Notes under the pieces: generated by a model
The model's database searches: none
Told to the model about the DNA's origin: nothing
Seen by the model: the letters and a program-made list of their open reading frames with translations, nothing else
Shown: positions 46,380 to 57,999 of the stretch, piece by piece
How positions within the stretch are numbered: the stretch's first letter is position 1
How the letters are laid out: each line of letters begins with the position of its first letter
DNA from: Paramarasmius palmivorus
Lineage: Eukaryota > Basidiomycota > Agaricomycetes > Agaricales > Marasmiaceae
DNA: 64,000 bases
Direction of reading: 5' to 3'
NCBI GenBank assembly: GCA_037176845.1
Contig: JAYKXP010000073.1
Coordinates: 62,001 to 126,000, forward strand
Made by a program: the position numbers and the translations under genes

Positions 46380-47880
46380 TTTCGAAGGTAACTGGGGTGG
46401 TAATTCGTGCAAGATCGCGAAAAATTTTCTGAAGATCTCTGATCTTCGTTCACGGTGTGCTGACCTCGACTTATGGATGTGCCGAAATTGTTGGCACGTA
46501 CGGCACCGACTAGCCCTTCTTGGTATCCATCATTGAAAACAGAGCTGGGATTGGATGGATGGACACGTTCGGCGACCAGTTTGCTCTGTATGTTATGATC
46601 CCATGAGCCAGAGTCAGTCACCGGATGGCGAAGCGGTATCTGCGTATTTTTCATTGCAATGGAGTATAGTACCCGAGACTAGCCCTTCTGCCTGATTCTC
46701 GCAAGTTCCATATTCCACAGATCTGGTATCGGAGCTACGAAGTGGAGACATGGTGATTTCTGAGAGATCATGAAAATTTTTTGAGGACCCCTGATCTTCG
46801 TTCACGGTGTGCTGACCTTGACCTAAAGACGTGCTGATATCGCAATTGGTATCTCATGACTATTCCGTAGTTCAGCAAAACCGTCTTTCACAGCCTCAAG
46901 GTTCACGTACGACGACAGAGACGGTCTCGAACTTCAAATGTTGCTCAGTTACCGGGATATACTAGTCCCCACCCCACCCCTTTTCGAGATCTGATGCACG
47001 TTGCTTTTGTGCCTAAGATTTCCGAGTCTCAGGCTCGCTCCTTTGGGCATTGCAGCAGCATAAGAAGACGGGTTCTCGAGCTGATGAAGTCGGGCGCACT
47101 ACTCCAATCAATTTTGATATCTGATCAAACCCATCGACAGGAAAGAAGCTTAAGGCGAAGATCCAGGCCGCTTCAAGTCCCGACACAAGATCTCTGTCGC
47201 CCAGCAATACTCCGCATGATGCACCAGATTTGCATCATAAAGTACTAGTTGTAGCCGGTGTACATGTAGAGGACTGTACAGTTTATGCTAGTAACCGGTA
47301 GTGCTGGGTTCGCATGTGTCTGGGAGGCGTCATTGATTGTTCCCAGTTCCAACGAGACTGATCGGTTCTTGAGTGGTTGTACATGAAAAGGAACCGTTAC
47401 CCGGGAGTTGACATGATACATTTTCACGTCAAATCGGGACTGGGTCTCTTCTCTTAAATTTTCCTGGGAACGTTCATGACCATAGATGTGACCGGGGAAA
47501 AAGTGATCATACTGATATAGACAGCCAACCGCAGGCGTTAATTAAAAACAAATCTGTCAAATTGGTATGTCGCTTAATATTACACACTAGTTTCAATAGG
47601 CAGATGGTCGTCAAGGGAAATGGGCCATGAGATTTGAACCCGTTTTTTGTCGGTGACGAAGGTGGTGGTACTCGGGTAGTAGGGAAGAGGAGGTACAATT
47701 GACTAACATAACGGATAAGAAAACTGGGATTGCGTTGATATTAGGAGCCAGTCACTTACGTCTTCCCTGCGACTTTTGAGACCAATACGAGCACCATCGG
47801 CCTATCGAAGGTTAGAAAGCATATGTACGTCAGTGCTTCTACCACCGACACTGGCAGAATGCCTACTCCATTTCGCTTCC
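46380..47880. repeat. Segmental duplication, left copy
   Basis: The DNA upstream of the minus-strand gene at 44928-45988 matches the DNA upstream of its paralogue in ordered blocks. Examples: tgatcttcgttcacggtgtg at 46439 and 46792 against 52877; ccgtagttcagcaaaa at 46865 against 52974; tcgaacttcaaatgttgctc at 46928 against 53048; tcctttgggcatt at 47039 against 53138; aaatctgtcaaattgg at 47550 against 53312; ccaccgacactgg at 47841 against 53510. The first block is present twice in this copy. Substitutions and indels are frequent, so the duplication is old. No gene is recognised inside. Confidence 0.75.
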
Positions 47881-47926
47881 AGTATTATAACTCTTGCATA
47901 GGTGGGGATAACCTCTTTCCAAGGTC

Positions 47927-48985
47927 AGGAAGCATCGACTACTTCTTTGGCCAGGAACAGAGGCAGACGGCTCCCTTGATCTGGAGATTTTCATGGCGTG
48001 ACCTCGAATTCAGCTCAGTTTACGAACGTGCTAACAAGAGCCTGTGAAGAATCCGGAAAGCTCACCTTGAGGGTAGGGGTACTGGATATTCATCCCTGAG
48101 CAGCATGCAGTGTGAGCAAATCACGATGGTAAGAGGCGTGGAGGCGTGTGGTGTTTGCCAGAGTGTGCAGTAACTTCACCAGGTTCACTGGGGATATATG
48201 ACACAACGCCATCCCCACTGGATCGTTCACTAACATTGCTAGGCGTCACAAAACAGCATACGACAGTATCCATACCACCGAAAGCGTCCTGGCATGTACC
48301 GGATATTCCAGATCGCAGAAACTTGAAACAAAAGTAGACCGGTCGTAAGTAAAAGTAGGACGACAATACAAGATCCCAGGCGCACCTTTGTTGAGCAAAT
48401 CACGACGGTAAGAGGTGTGGAGGTGTATGGTGTTTGCCAGAGTGTGCAGTAACTTCACCAGGTTCACTGGGGATATATGACACAACGTCATCCCCACTGG
48501 ATCGTTCACTAACACTGCCAGCCGTCACAAAGCAGCAATGCCACAGTGTCCATCCCACCAAAAGCGTCCTGGCATACCCTGGCATTTACCGAATATCCCA
48601 GATTACAGAAACTTGACACAAAAGAGACCGGTCGTAAGTAAATGTAGGACGACAACACAAGATCCCAGACACACCTCGAATCCAATGCACTCTTGTGCGA
48701 AGCCATCCCGACAAAAGGCGGAGTTTTTCACCGCCGAGAGTAATCAAAAGTCTTCTTTCTCTGCAGTACATACAGAGTGTTAACACTCTGGAGTACTGTC
48801 AGAGTTGCGGCCACCGTCCGGATTAAAGATTCAGAAGATGTTGTGGACATGATGATGGAGTAGACGGAAAAATACGCGTCCACCTTATGTAAGCAGATTC
48901 ATTCAATTTACTTCCATTGCGGCCGAGCCGCGTTTCGATCTCCCTTCCAGTTGGATGCTCCGGAGGGTTAACCCTTCGCGTTGCT
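47927..48985 (-). mobile_element. Repeat element E1, copy B
   Basis: Reverse complement of copy A. It contains both approximately 280-base tandem units (48114-48392 and 48393-48678), the CAGAGTGTTAACACTCTG palindrome near 48774-48791 and an outer end with cggagggttaacccttcg at 48961-48978 that copy A lacks. On the left it starts sharply at aggaagcatcgact, inside or beside the right border of the segmental duplication. No coding capacity is recognised; the several 60-90 codon frames are identical in all three copies simply because the DNA is. Confidence 0.85.
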
Positions 48986-50754
48986 CACATCATACGTACA
49001 AACGTAGAGTCTTTCTTGTCATGTCTCAAGCTCGAATATTGGCCAGCCAACACCAACCCGACAAGGAATGAAAGGCTTGAAAGGACTGTCCGAAAACTGT
49101 TGAAGGATACTCTCAGGAACTGGAACAGGTAGATGAGTCAATGTTCACGGAGACACCCACTTCCATCGACTCGCAGCGATGTCGTCGGAGCAGAAAGTCA
49201 TTGCTCGTATTAAAGAAGAGGATGGACTCGGGTCGGTGGTTTATGTTGTAGTTCGGCGAGAGACTAGGCGCTGCTGTTGAAGATACGTGTATGATGGTCT
49301 ATCTTAAGGGGCGCTGAATTCGTTTCTCAGACGTTCGTTAGCGGGAACGAGTATATATGTCTACCTCAAGGGTTCGGCCTATAGCTAGTCTCGGGTTCTG
49401 ATTTTCTACTTCTGTTCAGCGGCTGATACTCGTTCTCTAGCTAGGATTATACCGGAACCCAGGCAGAAGACATCGGCATTCGGTATTCTACCTCTGCGTG
49501 ACGAGCTCAGGTGGCGAAACCGGGTCTTCAATGCATAAATCAGCGTTGAATGATATTTCATCCGCCCGTATCTTGTATCTCTTGCTCTTGATTTCGGGTG
49601 CCACTTCCTTCCATTCCTTCTCGTCTATAATCAAGATACTGCCAGTTCCCGACGCGCTTCTCAACTCTGCATCTAATCCTTCGGGCGCCTCGCTCAAAGT
49701 TATCCTCGTGTCACTGGCATGGGCGCTTCCAATGACATGCGGTGAACCATACGGCAGGAATAACACCAATAAAGTTTGGACAGATGGCACAGCGTTTGTC
49801 GAAGGGAATACGCCTTTCTTACTCCCCTCATCTCATGTCGCTGGACAAGTGCTCCGACTTTACCATCGATGGCGATGTATCCTGTCGCAGGGAATCAACG
49901 TAACTACTTCATAGGCAGTTGACCATTCGGGATCAGGTACGTTATCGGATCCCTGTTATCTGATTCTCTTTTTCTGAACCGCACGCTGCAGTATGAACCT
50001 TGCGCCTATTGCACATACGTGATGAACATCTTCAGGATAAGAGGACTATTCAAGCGCGTCTAAAGCGCAATTTTGGTGCGTATCTGAATATGCAGAAGCA
50101 GCAGTCGACAATGGAGGCAAGCACAGCAGCACCTGAGGTCGGAAAGGGATAGATTCTCAGACTCGAGCTCACGCACGCGGGTGCAAAAGCCACCTGACCA
50201 GCAGGAAGTTGGATATCCGAAGCTACGATTATCCCGCACTCCCGGTGCGGAGACGCCCCGACAAGGAACTTGAAGCTTGAAGGTGAGTCTAGAGTGCTGT
50301 CAATGGGCTTCCTTCTAGACGCCACTCAAAAGCTCCGTCCTGAGTCCCGGGACTTTCTCGGCGTGCTCCGGTCAAACGCAAATCAATCACCTTTTGTTAA
50401 ATTTGAGGCTCGCAAGGACCTAACGGACGCACCTCGGACACAGGCAATGCGACATTCTATGTCGCGATAGGATGTAATTGTCCCATCGTAAACTCGTGCT
50501 CATACTGCGTACTTCTCTGCCTTTCTCTGCCCATTGTATGCATGCAGATCCCTTTGGCAGGACTGCATGTTAATTGTCTCTCATTGTCCTTGAGATGCTA
50601 CTTATTTATCCGAAGCAGTCCTGCGTACGTTTGAGCGCGGCTCGGATAAAAGCCAAGGTGGGCATTGGGATTTCTCATCCGGCCTGGTGCCCTCATCCTG
50701 ACATTCCCTCAAACCTCTCTCTCATACAGACTCACCTACGCCGATAACAGGACA
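48986..50754. other. Gene-poor interval with one possible exon
   Basis: The minus-strand frame 49790..49488 reads SPHVIGSAHASDTRITLSEA and TGSILIIDEKEWKEVAPEIK and looks like real coding sequence (last exon of a minus-strand gene), but no upstream exon was joined with confidence; 50325..50050 is a candidate. The opposite frame at 49498-49914 is probably its shadow. The right end holds the promoter of the coiled-coil gene. Confidence 0.3.
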
Positions 50755-51659
50755 ATGTTGTCAGACCAGACTCTAGCCAGTCAAAGTGAACTTTGGGCCG
50801 GCGCTGAGTTTGCCTCCTCGTCATCGTACTATGCGTCAGAGACGCCGCGCAAGCGGTCAGTGGCTCTGGAAGCCCTGACGCCTTCCAACTTCCCATCTCG
50901 CAAAGTGAGGGCCATCGCAGGGCCTCAACAAGAAGCATATGATAGGGTACGTGATATATCATAGTCAACGTGATGCCGCTGATGATGTTGCCCAGGAACG
51001 GGAGGCAAGAGCAGCTCTACAACTCGAATTGGCATCCGTGATCCAAGAACGGAAATCGTTATTAAGTGAGAACGAGCATCTGAAGCAGCTCCTTTCGGAG
51101 ATTGCCAAGGTATGTTCCAATTTTTCTTGTTCTCACAAACTGGATTCAAATTTCGAAAGGGTCGAGAACGCCAAATTGAGTCAATCGTACGCTCCGTGGT
51201 CGACTAGCTTTTTCTATAATCTCATCTTACTACATTCAGCGGGATGACTTAGGAGTCTGCATGATCAATGTCGGCCTTCTCGGGCAGGAAAACGCAGCGT
51301 TGGTATGTTGCGATCATCCTCGTCTCCTGTGCTGGAACTGACAATGATGAAGAGGCAACAAATTCTCCACGGCAAAGAGGAGAATACACAAGAAACAAAT
51401 TTCCTGAGAAATGACGTCGCGGAGCTCTTTAGGATTGTGTGTCGTCATTTTATGATTGTTGCGGCAGCTAACAGATAAGTGTAGGCAAGAGAAGGAACCA
51501 ACACCATTCAACGACAAGACCACTTGCTCATGGAACTGGTGAGTCCGATTCACACCTGCATCTATTACCGATTGGTAACCATGAATTTAGGATCGTGCTA
51601 TTCAACCAAACTCGGCCTTAACGTTCAGAAACCTGTGGGTCGTGAGGTCTATTGTTTGA
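50755..51659 (+). CDS. Coiled-coil protein related in layout to the RING genes
   Basis: Six exons: 50755-50946, 50996-51109, 51240-51302, 51353-51436, 51485-51538, 51591-51659, every intron in phase 0, giving 191 residues. The N-terminus is Ser-rich with a basic patch (SETPRKRSVALEALTPSNFP). Residues of about 64-165 are a charged heptad coiled coil (RAALQLELASVIQERKSLLS, ENEHLKQLLSEIAK). The same layout precedes the RING domain in the genes at 12996 and 56706, but here the coil is followed by a short unrelated tail (DRAIQPNSALTFRNLW) and a stop. It may be a relative that lost its RING, or an independent protein. Function unknown. Confidence 0.6.
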
Positions 51660-51927
51660 TCCAGATTTTTGACATTCGTTACAGAATCCTGTTCTCATTC
51701 GTGACGTTAATAGGTGTTTTTGCCCGTATTTAGTGACTGGAAAATGAGTGCTTGGTAGGATCACTTGTAATTATAGTGTCGGTGGTAGTACAATCTAATC
51801 GCTGTCGCTCGAATTTCAAAAATGGGCTGTAACTTCTGAAATTTCAACCGCCTTGAATTCACTAAGATTAATCAGAAGCCAAGAAATAACGCTACCGTTC
51901 GATAGGAAGAAAGCATACAAGAATAAT

Positions 51928-52671
51928 TCAGCCAAATCGTTTCCGTGCACGCTCCCAATAGTCGTCGATCTGTTTGAAGTCTGTGTTAGTCAACAAACGA
52001 AGACAGCTTGAAGTGATACGTACTGGAGGTAAATTAAGCTTGGCTTTCCCTTTCTTGATGCCTTCGCACTTGGAACGATGTTTTGTCCAACTAAAGAGGT
52101 GGTACGGTCTGTCGGGTTTGCTACTCAATCCAAGGGTACGGCCACATCCCCGGCAGAGCACGCTGGAACGGGTCAGCTGCGTCTGATCTACCCAAGGGTC
52201 CTCTGCGAGCGCTTGACAACGCTTTTCAGCGCAGCGTATGGGTATTGCTCTTTTGCTGGGTTTCTTTTGAGTGGGCCACCTACATGGTACCAGAGCATAG
52301 GGTCTAGATGAAGCAAACGGCGGACTAGTCACTGTGTCAGCCTGACATGAGAAAGTGAGCTCAACAATTAACCATGCACCGAGATAAGATCATACCGTTG
52401 AGGATCCTCCCCTAGAGGTTGAAGCTGAAGAGAGACGCAGAGACGGTGGATCGTTGAAATTATAGTACTGATTTCAAGGAGGCTGAGTAATGACAAACTG
52501 TCCAAGAGGACTAGACCTCACCGGCACCGGCGAGAACGATTTTTTTTCTGTGATTGAAAGTCTAGGTCCAGAGAATTCTGGCGGAGTCTGACTTGTGACA
52601 GTGTTGGTGGCAGACACGAACCCGATAAACTCTTGAATATCAGGAGGCCTGGGGCGGGGACTCGGATCCAT
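51928..52671 (-). CDS. C2HC-motif protein, copy 2
   Basis: Three exons: 52671..52522, 52467..52396, 52341..51928, with two 54-base introns, giving 211 residues. A possible small intron inside the last exon (about 39 bases, in frame, near 52020-51982) does not change the reading. The N-terminus is Pro-rich (MDPSPRPRPPDIQEF). The conserved part is DPWVDQTQLTRSSVLCRGCG, then YHLFSWTKHRSKCEGIKKG, a C-x2-C ... H-x3-C pattern suited to zinc binding, and the C-terminal DDYWERARKRFG. It is the paralogue of the gene at 44928-45988 and is preceded by the matching duplicated upstream DNA. It lacks the duplicated 87-base exon. Confidence 0.65.
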
Positions 52672-52699
52672 GGTGATGATAGAGGTAAGCGAAAGACGA

Positions 52700-53530
52700 C
52701 GATCGTAGGCGATAGTCAAGCGTCGAATGTGCATATTTTTCATTGCAACGGACAGCACCGGAGGAGCAGTCCTTCTGCCTAATTCTCGTAGGTTCCATTT
52801 TCCATATCTGTATCGGAGCTACGGTTGGAGACATGGAGATTCCTGAGAGGTCATGAAAATTTTCTCGGGGATCTCTGATCTTCGTTCACGGTGTGCTGAC
52901 CTTGACTTGTAAAGATGTGCCGGTACATCTCGGTACATTTAGGAGCTCACGCGGCATCGACTCTTCCGTAGTTCAGCAAAATTCCGTCCGTCTTTCCGAG
53001 TTCATGCATTCATGTTGGATCGACGACCACGTAAGACAAGAGACAATCTCGAACTTCAAATGTTGCTCATTGTATAGCCCCCACCACCCCAAGTTTCCAA
53101 GAATTGCTGCTGTGCCTATTTCCGAGTCTCCGGCTCACTCCTTTGGGCATTACAGCAACGGAATCGGGCACACAGGAAAGAAGATCTAGACAAAGATCCA
53201 CACCGCGTAAAGTCCCGACTCCAGATCTCTGTCGCCCAGCAACACTCCGCATGACGGATAGACTTCTTCAGACGAGTCATTCGGAGTCATTCGGAGGCTT
53301 TAGCTACAACCAAATCTGTCAAATTGGCATGTCGCTTCCATCATACAATTCTTGACATGTGCAATTCGAACCCACTTGTTTGCGAGGACGAGGCTTAACG
53401 GAAGTATGATTGACTATAATGGATAAGAACCCTGCGCAGCTGAGAGCTGTTCACTCACGTCTCCTATACGCCTACGACTCTTGAAACTGATAAGTGCCTT
53501 ATGAGTTTACCACCGACACTGGGCCATCTC
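52700..53530. repeat. Segmental duplication, right copy
   Basis: Counterpart of 46380-47880; see the block list there. The order and spacing of the blocks are preserved but this copy is shorter, mainly because one internal block is present once and the segment near 47250-47540 is absent. No gene is recognised inside. Confidence 0.75.
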
Positions 53531-55139
53531 GCCTCTTTCCACGAACCGTGTCCTCCTCGAATAACAATTTGGAACCCTTGGGTGAGCAAGTAGTTTGAGA
53601 AGCCACCTCCGGAGAACCTGACGACCCTGAAGTACTAGTAGCCGTCACGGAGGGTTGACACGAGTCGTCCATCCGACAGACGATTGGACTGTGTTGGCGC
53701 CGTCGTTGGTGCGGTAGTCGCCTCTACCGACACTAAACCAGGATCAGAATGAGTTGAGTAGATCCTTACAAAGGAAACGAAGGGTACGCGCCCAAAGTCA
53801 CCGCTACTGAACGAAATGGCCCTACCTCTTGCACCGCTGCATGAGTAGATCACAGACTTTGACGGCGTAGTTATGGGGACAGTCTGTTCGTCGTAACCGT
53901 AAGGTAGTGAATACGGGTAGGATATCAGCATAATCAGCGTTGTCTTGGGCCAGTCAAGGTATGGCTCGTCTGGAGAAGGTAGTGATCGATACGGTAAGGA
54001 AATAATGGAATACTCGTTTTGGTACTGTCGGCGTGCAAATGGACCGTGTCCTTCGATGGGTGATAGAGCGGCAAGAGGTAGACGCGCGCTGCGGAAGTTC
54101 CGGTGGGGGGGACATCGTGGATATATCTAGTTCAGTTGGTTGATTAGTATATCAGAATGAAAGAAATAGAAGGAAAAACAAAGGCGCAAAAGAAAAGCAG
54201 GGATCACGAAGACATAAGGTTTGTGTTCCCTGAACTCTGAACAATATATGATAGCATCGTTCAATTGTTCCCTCCTTCAGTACCATGCCAGCGGCCAATA
54301 GCTATTCTTCCGCCGTTGGCGATTTTGCCATATGTTCAAGTCTACGTGACCATAACCACGTCGACCAAGAGAAATGGGGCAGCAGGCTTCTCAAGATATA
54401 CTGATTGCAAAATCTCGGAATCTACGAACCAGACTTCCTGGAGATATATTGTTATATCCTCCAAACTATCCTCCAAACTTCAAACTTCAAGGCTCGTTCT
54501 ATTTGATCGTGAAGAGGTCGCCGTTTCTACGACGTCTTGGGAGCAGCAATCAATACGCCATGGCTCGTCGACTGGTGTCTAAAGGATACTCTAATTCCGA
54601 GTAAGGCGCTCAATGGTCAGTGTTTGAAGGCGAATGGAGAAGTCACTAGGTTCGCTGGGGATATATAACGCAACGTCATCCTCACTAGATCATTCACATC
54701 CAGCCGTTCAAATACGAGACTACGAGCTACCTCTTCGGGATCGACGAAGTCTATCCTTGTACCTCGCCCAAACCTGCGACCGGTTTGAGCAAGCGGTATA
54801 ACTTTCAGCCAATGAGATCGTACGAGTGAAGCCTTATCCTTGCAAATGGATGGTTAACCACCCACAGCACGCTGTCTCCAAAGACGGAATGAAACTCTCA
54901 GATGGGAGATGTCAGATGGGATGTCAGAGAAGAAGAGTGGAAGCACCCGAAAAAGCACCTGGCTGCATGTGACCATTGAACCAATTTTATCTCCGATTCC
55001 GAATCCAACCTCTAAGTCTTTCTCGTCACCTGTATTGCAGAGAGCCCATAAGCGTTAAGTCTCTTTACACTGCTTCGTTATTCACTCTTCTAATTAAGGC
55101 TGTCAATTCAACAGTCACTCGTTCTCGAACTCGTAAACA
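53531..55139. other. Gene-poor interval with an E1 fragment
   Basis: A minus-strand frame (53931..53635, 98 codons) has no motif. The segment 54640-54709 is a diverged piece of the E1 internal unit. Nothing else is recognised. Confidence 0.35.
54640..54709 (-). repeat. Diverged fragment of the E1 internal unit
   Basis: Reads ctaggttcgctggggatata then cgcaacgtcatcctcactag and catccagccgtt, which is collinear with ccaggttcactggggatata, cacaacgtcatccccactgg and tgccagccgtc in the E1 units (for example at 48458-48526). Several substitutions show it is older than copies A, B and C. Confidence 0.6.
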
Positions 55140-55677
55140 ACTTAAAGGTGTGGCCTGCGGCAAGGAGAGGTCACTCGCTGAATCGTCAAACGCTGCTTGG
55201 AGGAGGAATGTAAATTTGGGTGATGCCGAGGAAGCATTGGAAGGTTTCAGGGCTGAAGAGAGAGTACCAGGGTATCTCTGTCCTCAATGTCGTTCCTTTT
55301 TGTGCTCTGACATTCTACATCAGTGCAGAAAACAATTACAGAAGGCTGGAGACAATGGTTCATTCCAGATATATACTACAGGAGGACGAAACAGTCTGTT
55401 TCCCTGCCGTTTCTTATCCGTGTCACTGAAGTTTGCATGCAGTTCGCGAATCATTACCAAAATCCTCCACATCCGCGAAAATTCTCGCCCGACTGTCTGT
55501 GATACCCGTAGTCTGTTCTCGAGCCAACTCGGCAAACTCTACATCAAAAGGGAAAGCCATCACTCAAGCCGATAAAGAACGCCTCCCAAGGCAACGAAAA
55601 CCTCGGAAGGGTCTATTTAGTACTATGATTGATGAGAAGGACGACCAATGGGGTGGGGGTCGTACCACAGGTTAGTA
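55140..55677 (+). CDS. Partial hypothetical gene running into the 581 bp repeat
   Basis: Two open segments have coding character. 55110-55269 reads TRSRTRKQLKGVACGKERSL and AWRRNVNLGDAEEALEGFRA. 55440-55677 reads ANSTSKGKAITQADKERLPR and KGLFSTMIDEKDDQWGGG, ending in a stop two bases before the second copy of the 581 bp repeat. The obvious splice between them does not keep frame, so the model is open. The hydrophilic, Lys/Arg-rich peptides resemble the one inside the repeat, so this may be the upstream part of the gene from which the repeat derives. Confidence 0.4.
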
Positions 55678-55678
55678 A

Positions 55679-56259
55679 TGCCTTCCAGAAAGATGCTTGA
55701 CGCTCTCATAGGACTCAGCGAGGCAGTGAAAAATAGTGGACAATACGACCCTTAGATCAAAGCAAAATTCTGGACGAATCTGGCAGGCATGGCGTCGAAA
55801 AACCCGCCCCCAAACCCACCAAAAACAGCCTTCCCGACCCACGTAACCTCATTCAGCTATTTGCGGTACCAAGAGAGCTGCTTCTGCGAGCACAAGGCGT
55901 CGAATGGGTGAAGGACTTTGAAATGGCGAAGGAAACCGAAACGAGGAAGAAGACATCCAACAAACGGAAGCCATTACCAAAAGATGCCCCAGAGGAAGAC
56001 CAAGGCCCAACGGTGGAAGGAAGCGAACAAAAATACTAGAGGAGGTATGGTTACAATACATGGCATATTCTTGTATATTCATCGTATAATCCAGCAATGC
56101 ATACTCGCGGAAAGAGCAACGAAGAAACGGATGTCCTCAGTCCTTAGTAGCACGAGCGCAAGGCTCCTTGTCAACATTGCCGTTCACTCAGGAAGTGGCG
56201 GAACGACGAAGACGATTACTCGAGTCAAAGGTCAAGGATGGACTGTTTGACCGAAGGGT
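55679..56259 (+). repeat. 581 bp dispersed repeat, copy 2
   Basis: Second copy of the segment at 1-581. The left border is sharp here because the upstream DNA (tgggggtcgtaccacaggttag) is visible. After 56259 the sequence is unrelated to 582 onward. See copy 1 for the encoded peptide. Confidence 0.9.
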
Positions 56260-56705
56260 TGGGCAAGCACATGGTAACCGAAGGTCAAATCAATGTCCAA
56301 TTGGGTGAGGAGTCTGCGCAGGCTAAAGGTTGGTCTGCTCTGTCTGAAGTGATGAAATGCTGATAGACATATGATGTAGGTCGAAGGGAACCTATTCCGT
56401 GACCATTTCCTTAACCTTCAGCAACGAGCTCTCCTGGAGCCTCGTACGCTTGTAAGTGAACATGATAGTACCTCATTCTTGTTCACTGATTCCTTCTGTA
56501 GGCCTCCTCATCGAGTACGAAGAACGCGCTTGGAAGCGGTTCGACAAAGTATACAATACATGAAATGTAATACGTTGAGGTTTGATGCGACCGTCATTGT
56601 ACTGCTTTCTACTATGAATACGACAGGTTTCCAAGAAAAGCTTCACTATAAGACTCGGGTGATAATGCAATTCTACAGACACGACGTGATATACCTGCGA
56701 ACCTG
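56260..56705. other. Intergenic, nothing recognised
   Basis: Between the right border of the 581 bp repeat and the 3-prime end of the minus-strand RING gene. Confidence 0.4.
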
Positions 56706-57490
56706 TTACAACACAATGATTTCGCTTTCGTCAATCAGTTCCTCTACAGCTCGGAGTGTGTAGTTCTTCTGGGGCTCCGTTTCGATTGGATTCCTGCAAG
56801 ATGGGCATTTTGGTTCGTTTTGACGCCAATTCTGAAGGCACCCTGAGCAGAATGAGTGACCACAGCTCTGTATCCTGTATCGTTGTCAGTTTGAGATTTC
56901 TCTGAGCAGTGAACGACATACATGACAGCCTGAGACATGGGCTCATAGCAGATATCACACTGCACCGCTTCTTTGACCTTGGCTATGGGAATCTGTATCA
57001 ATGGTGAGCGCTCGAGGGTTGATGAGTATGGTCATCGTTAGCGGTCACTTACTCGAGCGTTCATCAATTTGCGGTTTTCCTGCATGCAGGCTATGAGCAT
57101 GTTGGCGACTTTTTTCCGCTTCGCCTCTGTCCTTCCCAGCTGCCTTTGTAGCTCTGATGTTGTCTTATAATAGGTATGTTAGATGAAATTATGCTTTCTT
57201 GGTGATACCACCTTACGCCTGTAAGACGGGAAATCTATGAAGTGCGTTCAAGGTCAGATATGACAGAGACAAATGCAGCTTACCTTGCGCTCCATTTTCG
57301 AATCCTGGTCTCGATACTGTTCAAGGTTTGCCCGTAAACAGGCGACTTCTTTCTTGAGTACTTCAATCATCAATGTTGGATTATCCTGGGTGCCACTTTA
57401 GTCCTTTCAAATTGCTTCAACATGAAATTAGCTGACCTGTTCTAACCCGGGCTCAACGGCACCCGACAAGCATTGGCTTTCGCGCTCCAT
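56706..57490 (-). CDS. Coiled-coil RING finger protein
   Basis: Six exons: 57490..57437, 57385..57284, 57234..57217, 57163..57053, 56992..56922, 56874..56706, giving 174 residues. Exon 3 is an 18-base microexon (ISRLTG) needed to keep the coiled coil in register. Residues of about 19-95 form a charged coil (MIEVLKKEVACLRANLEQYR, SELQRQLGRTEAKRKK). The RING is canonical C3HC4: CDICYEPMSQAVMIQSCGHS, then FCSGCLQNW and CPSCRNPIE. Relatives act as ubiquitin ligases; the substrate is unknown. The gene has the same architecture as the one at 12996-13952 but with all zinc ligands present. Confidence 0.8.
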
Positions 57491-57999
57491 CACGACCCTA
57501 AACTTGTAGAGAGACTTCAAACTTCAAGTTGTCGCCAGTGCTTCGAGGCGAGGTACTGATGGTAGAAGAGTAAGTCGATTTCATTGTGACAAGTTCCAAA
57601 TGTGGCATAAGTTATCACATTGATTGAGTTGCAATAGTCTCTTTCCGCAGCCCACGTGCTCGTATTTCTCTGTAGCACAACAAAGACACACTGCAGTAAG
57701 CAATGTCCGAGTTGCGACCGCCGTCGTTGTGGACATGGGGGACATGGAGTAAGCTGGATCGGATACGCGTCCACCTTATCATGTAAGCAGACTCTTCCAT
57801 ATGCATTGCCGGGCCGCGTTGATCTCTAGATCTGTTTCCTTGGGCTATTAGTTGGATGCTTCGGAGAGTTAAACGTAAACCCTTCGCGTTGCATCTTCTC
57901 TCTCTTCTATGACAGGGACCATGTTTCGGCGAAATCCTTGGATTTCTCCTTTTCTTTCATCTGGAAAAACCTACTTTAGGAATTAACCAGTGTGGGTCC
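57491..57999. other. Intergenic holding an old E1 end
   Basis: Upstream region of the RING gene. It contains the diverged E1 end at 57660-57915. Otherwise nothing is recognised. Confidence 0.4.
57660..57915 (-). mobile_element. Diverged E1 end
   Basis: Collinear with the outer 200 bases of E1 copies B and C: gagttgcgaccgccgtc, gttgtggacat, ggatacgcgtccaccttat, gtaagcaga, ccgcgtt-gatct, ttggatgcttcggag then cccttcgcgttgcatctt and ctctctcttct. Substitutions and small indels are many. The internal tandem units are absent, so it is a truncated or solo end and an older insertion than A, B and C. Confidence 0.7.

Noticed and set aside
47590..47660. Possible tRNA with gggttcaaatc on the minus strand
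   Set aside because: No cloverleaf; the matching site at 53365 belongs to the segmental duplication, not to a tRNA.
49498..49914. 138-codon plus-strand frame
   Set aside because: The minus-strand frame over the same bases has better coding character; this looks like its shadow.
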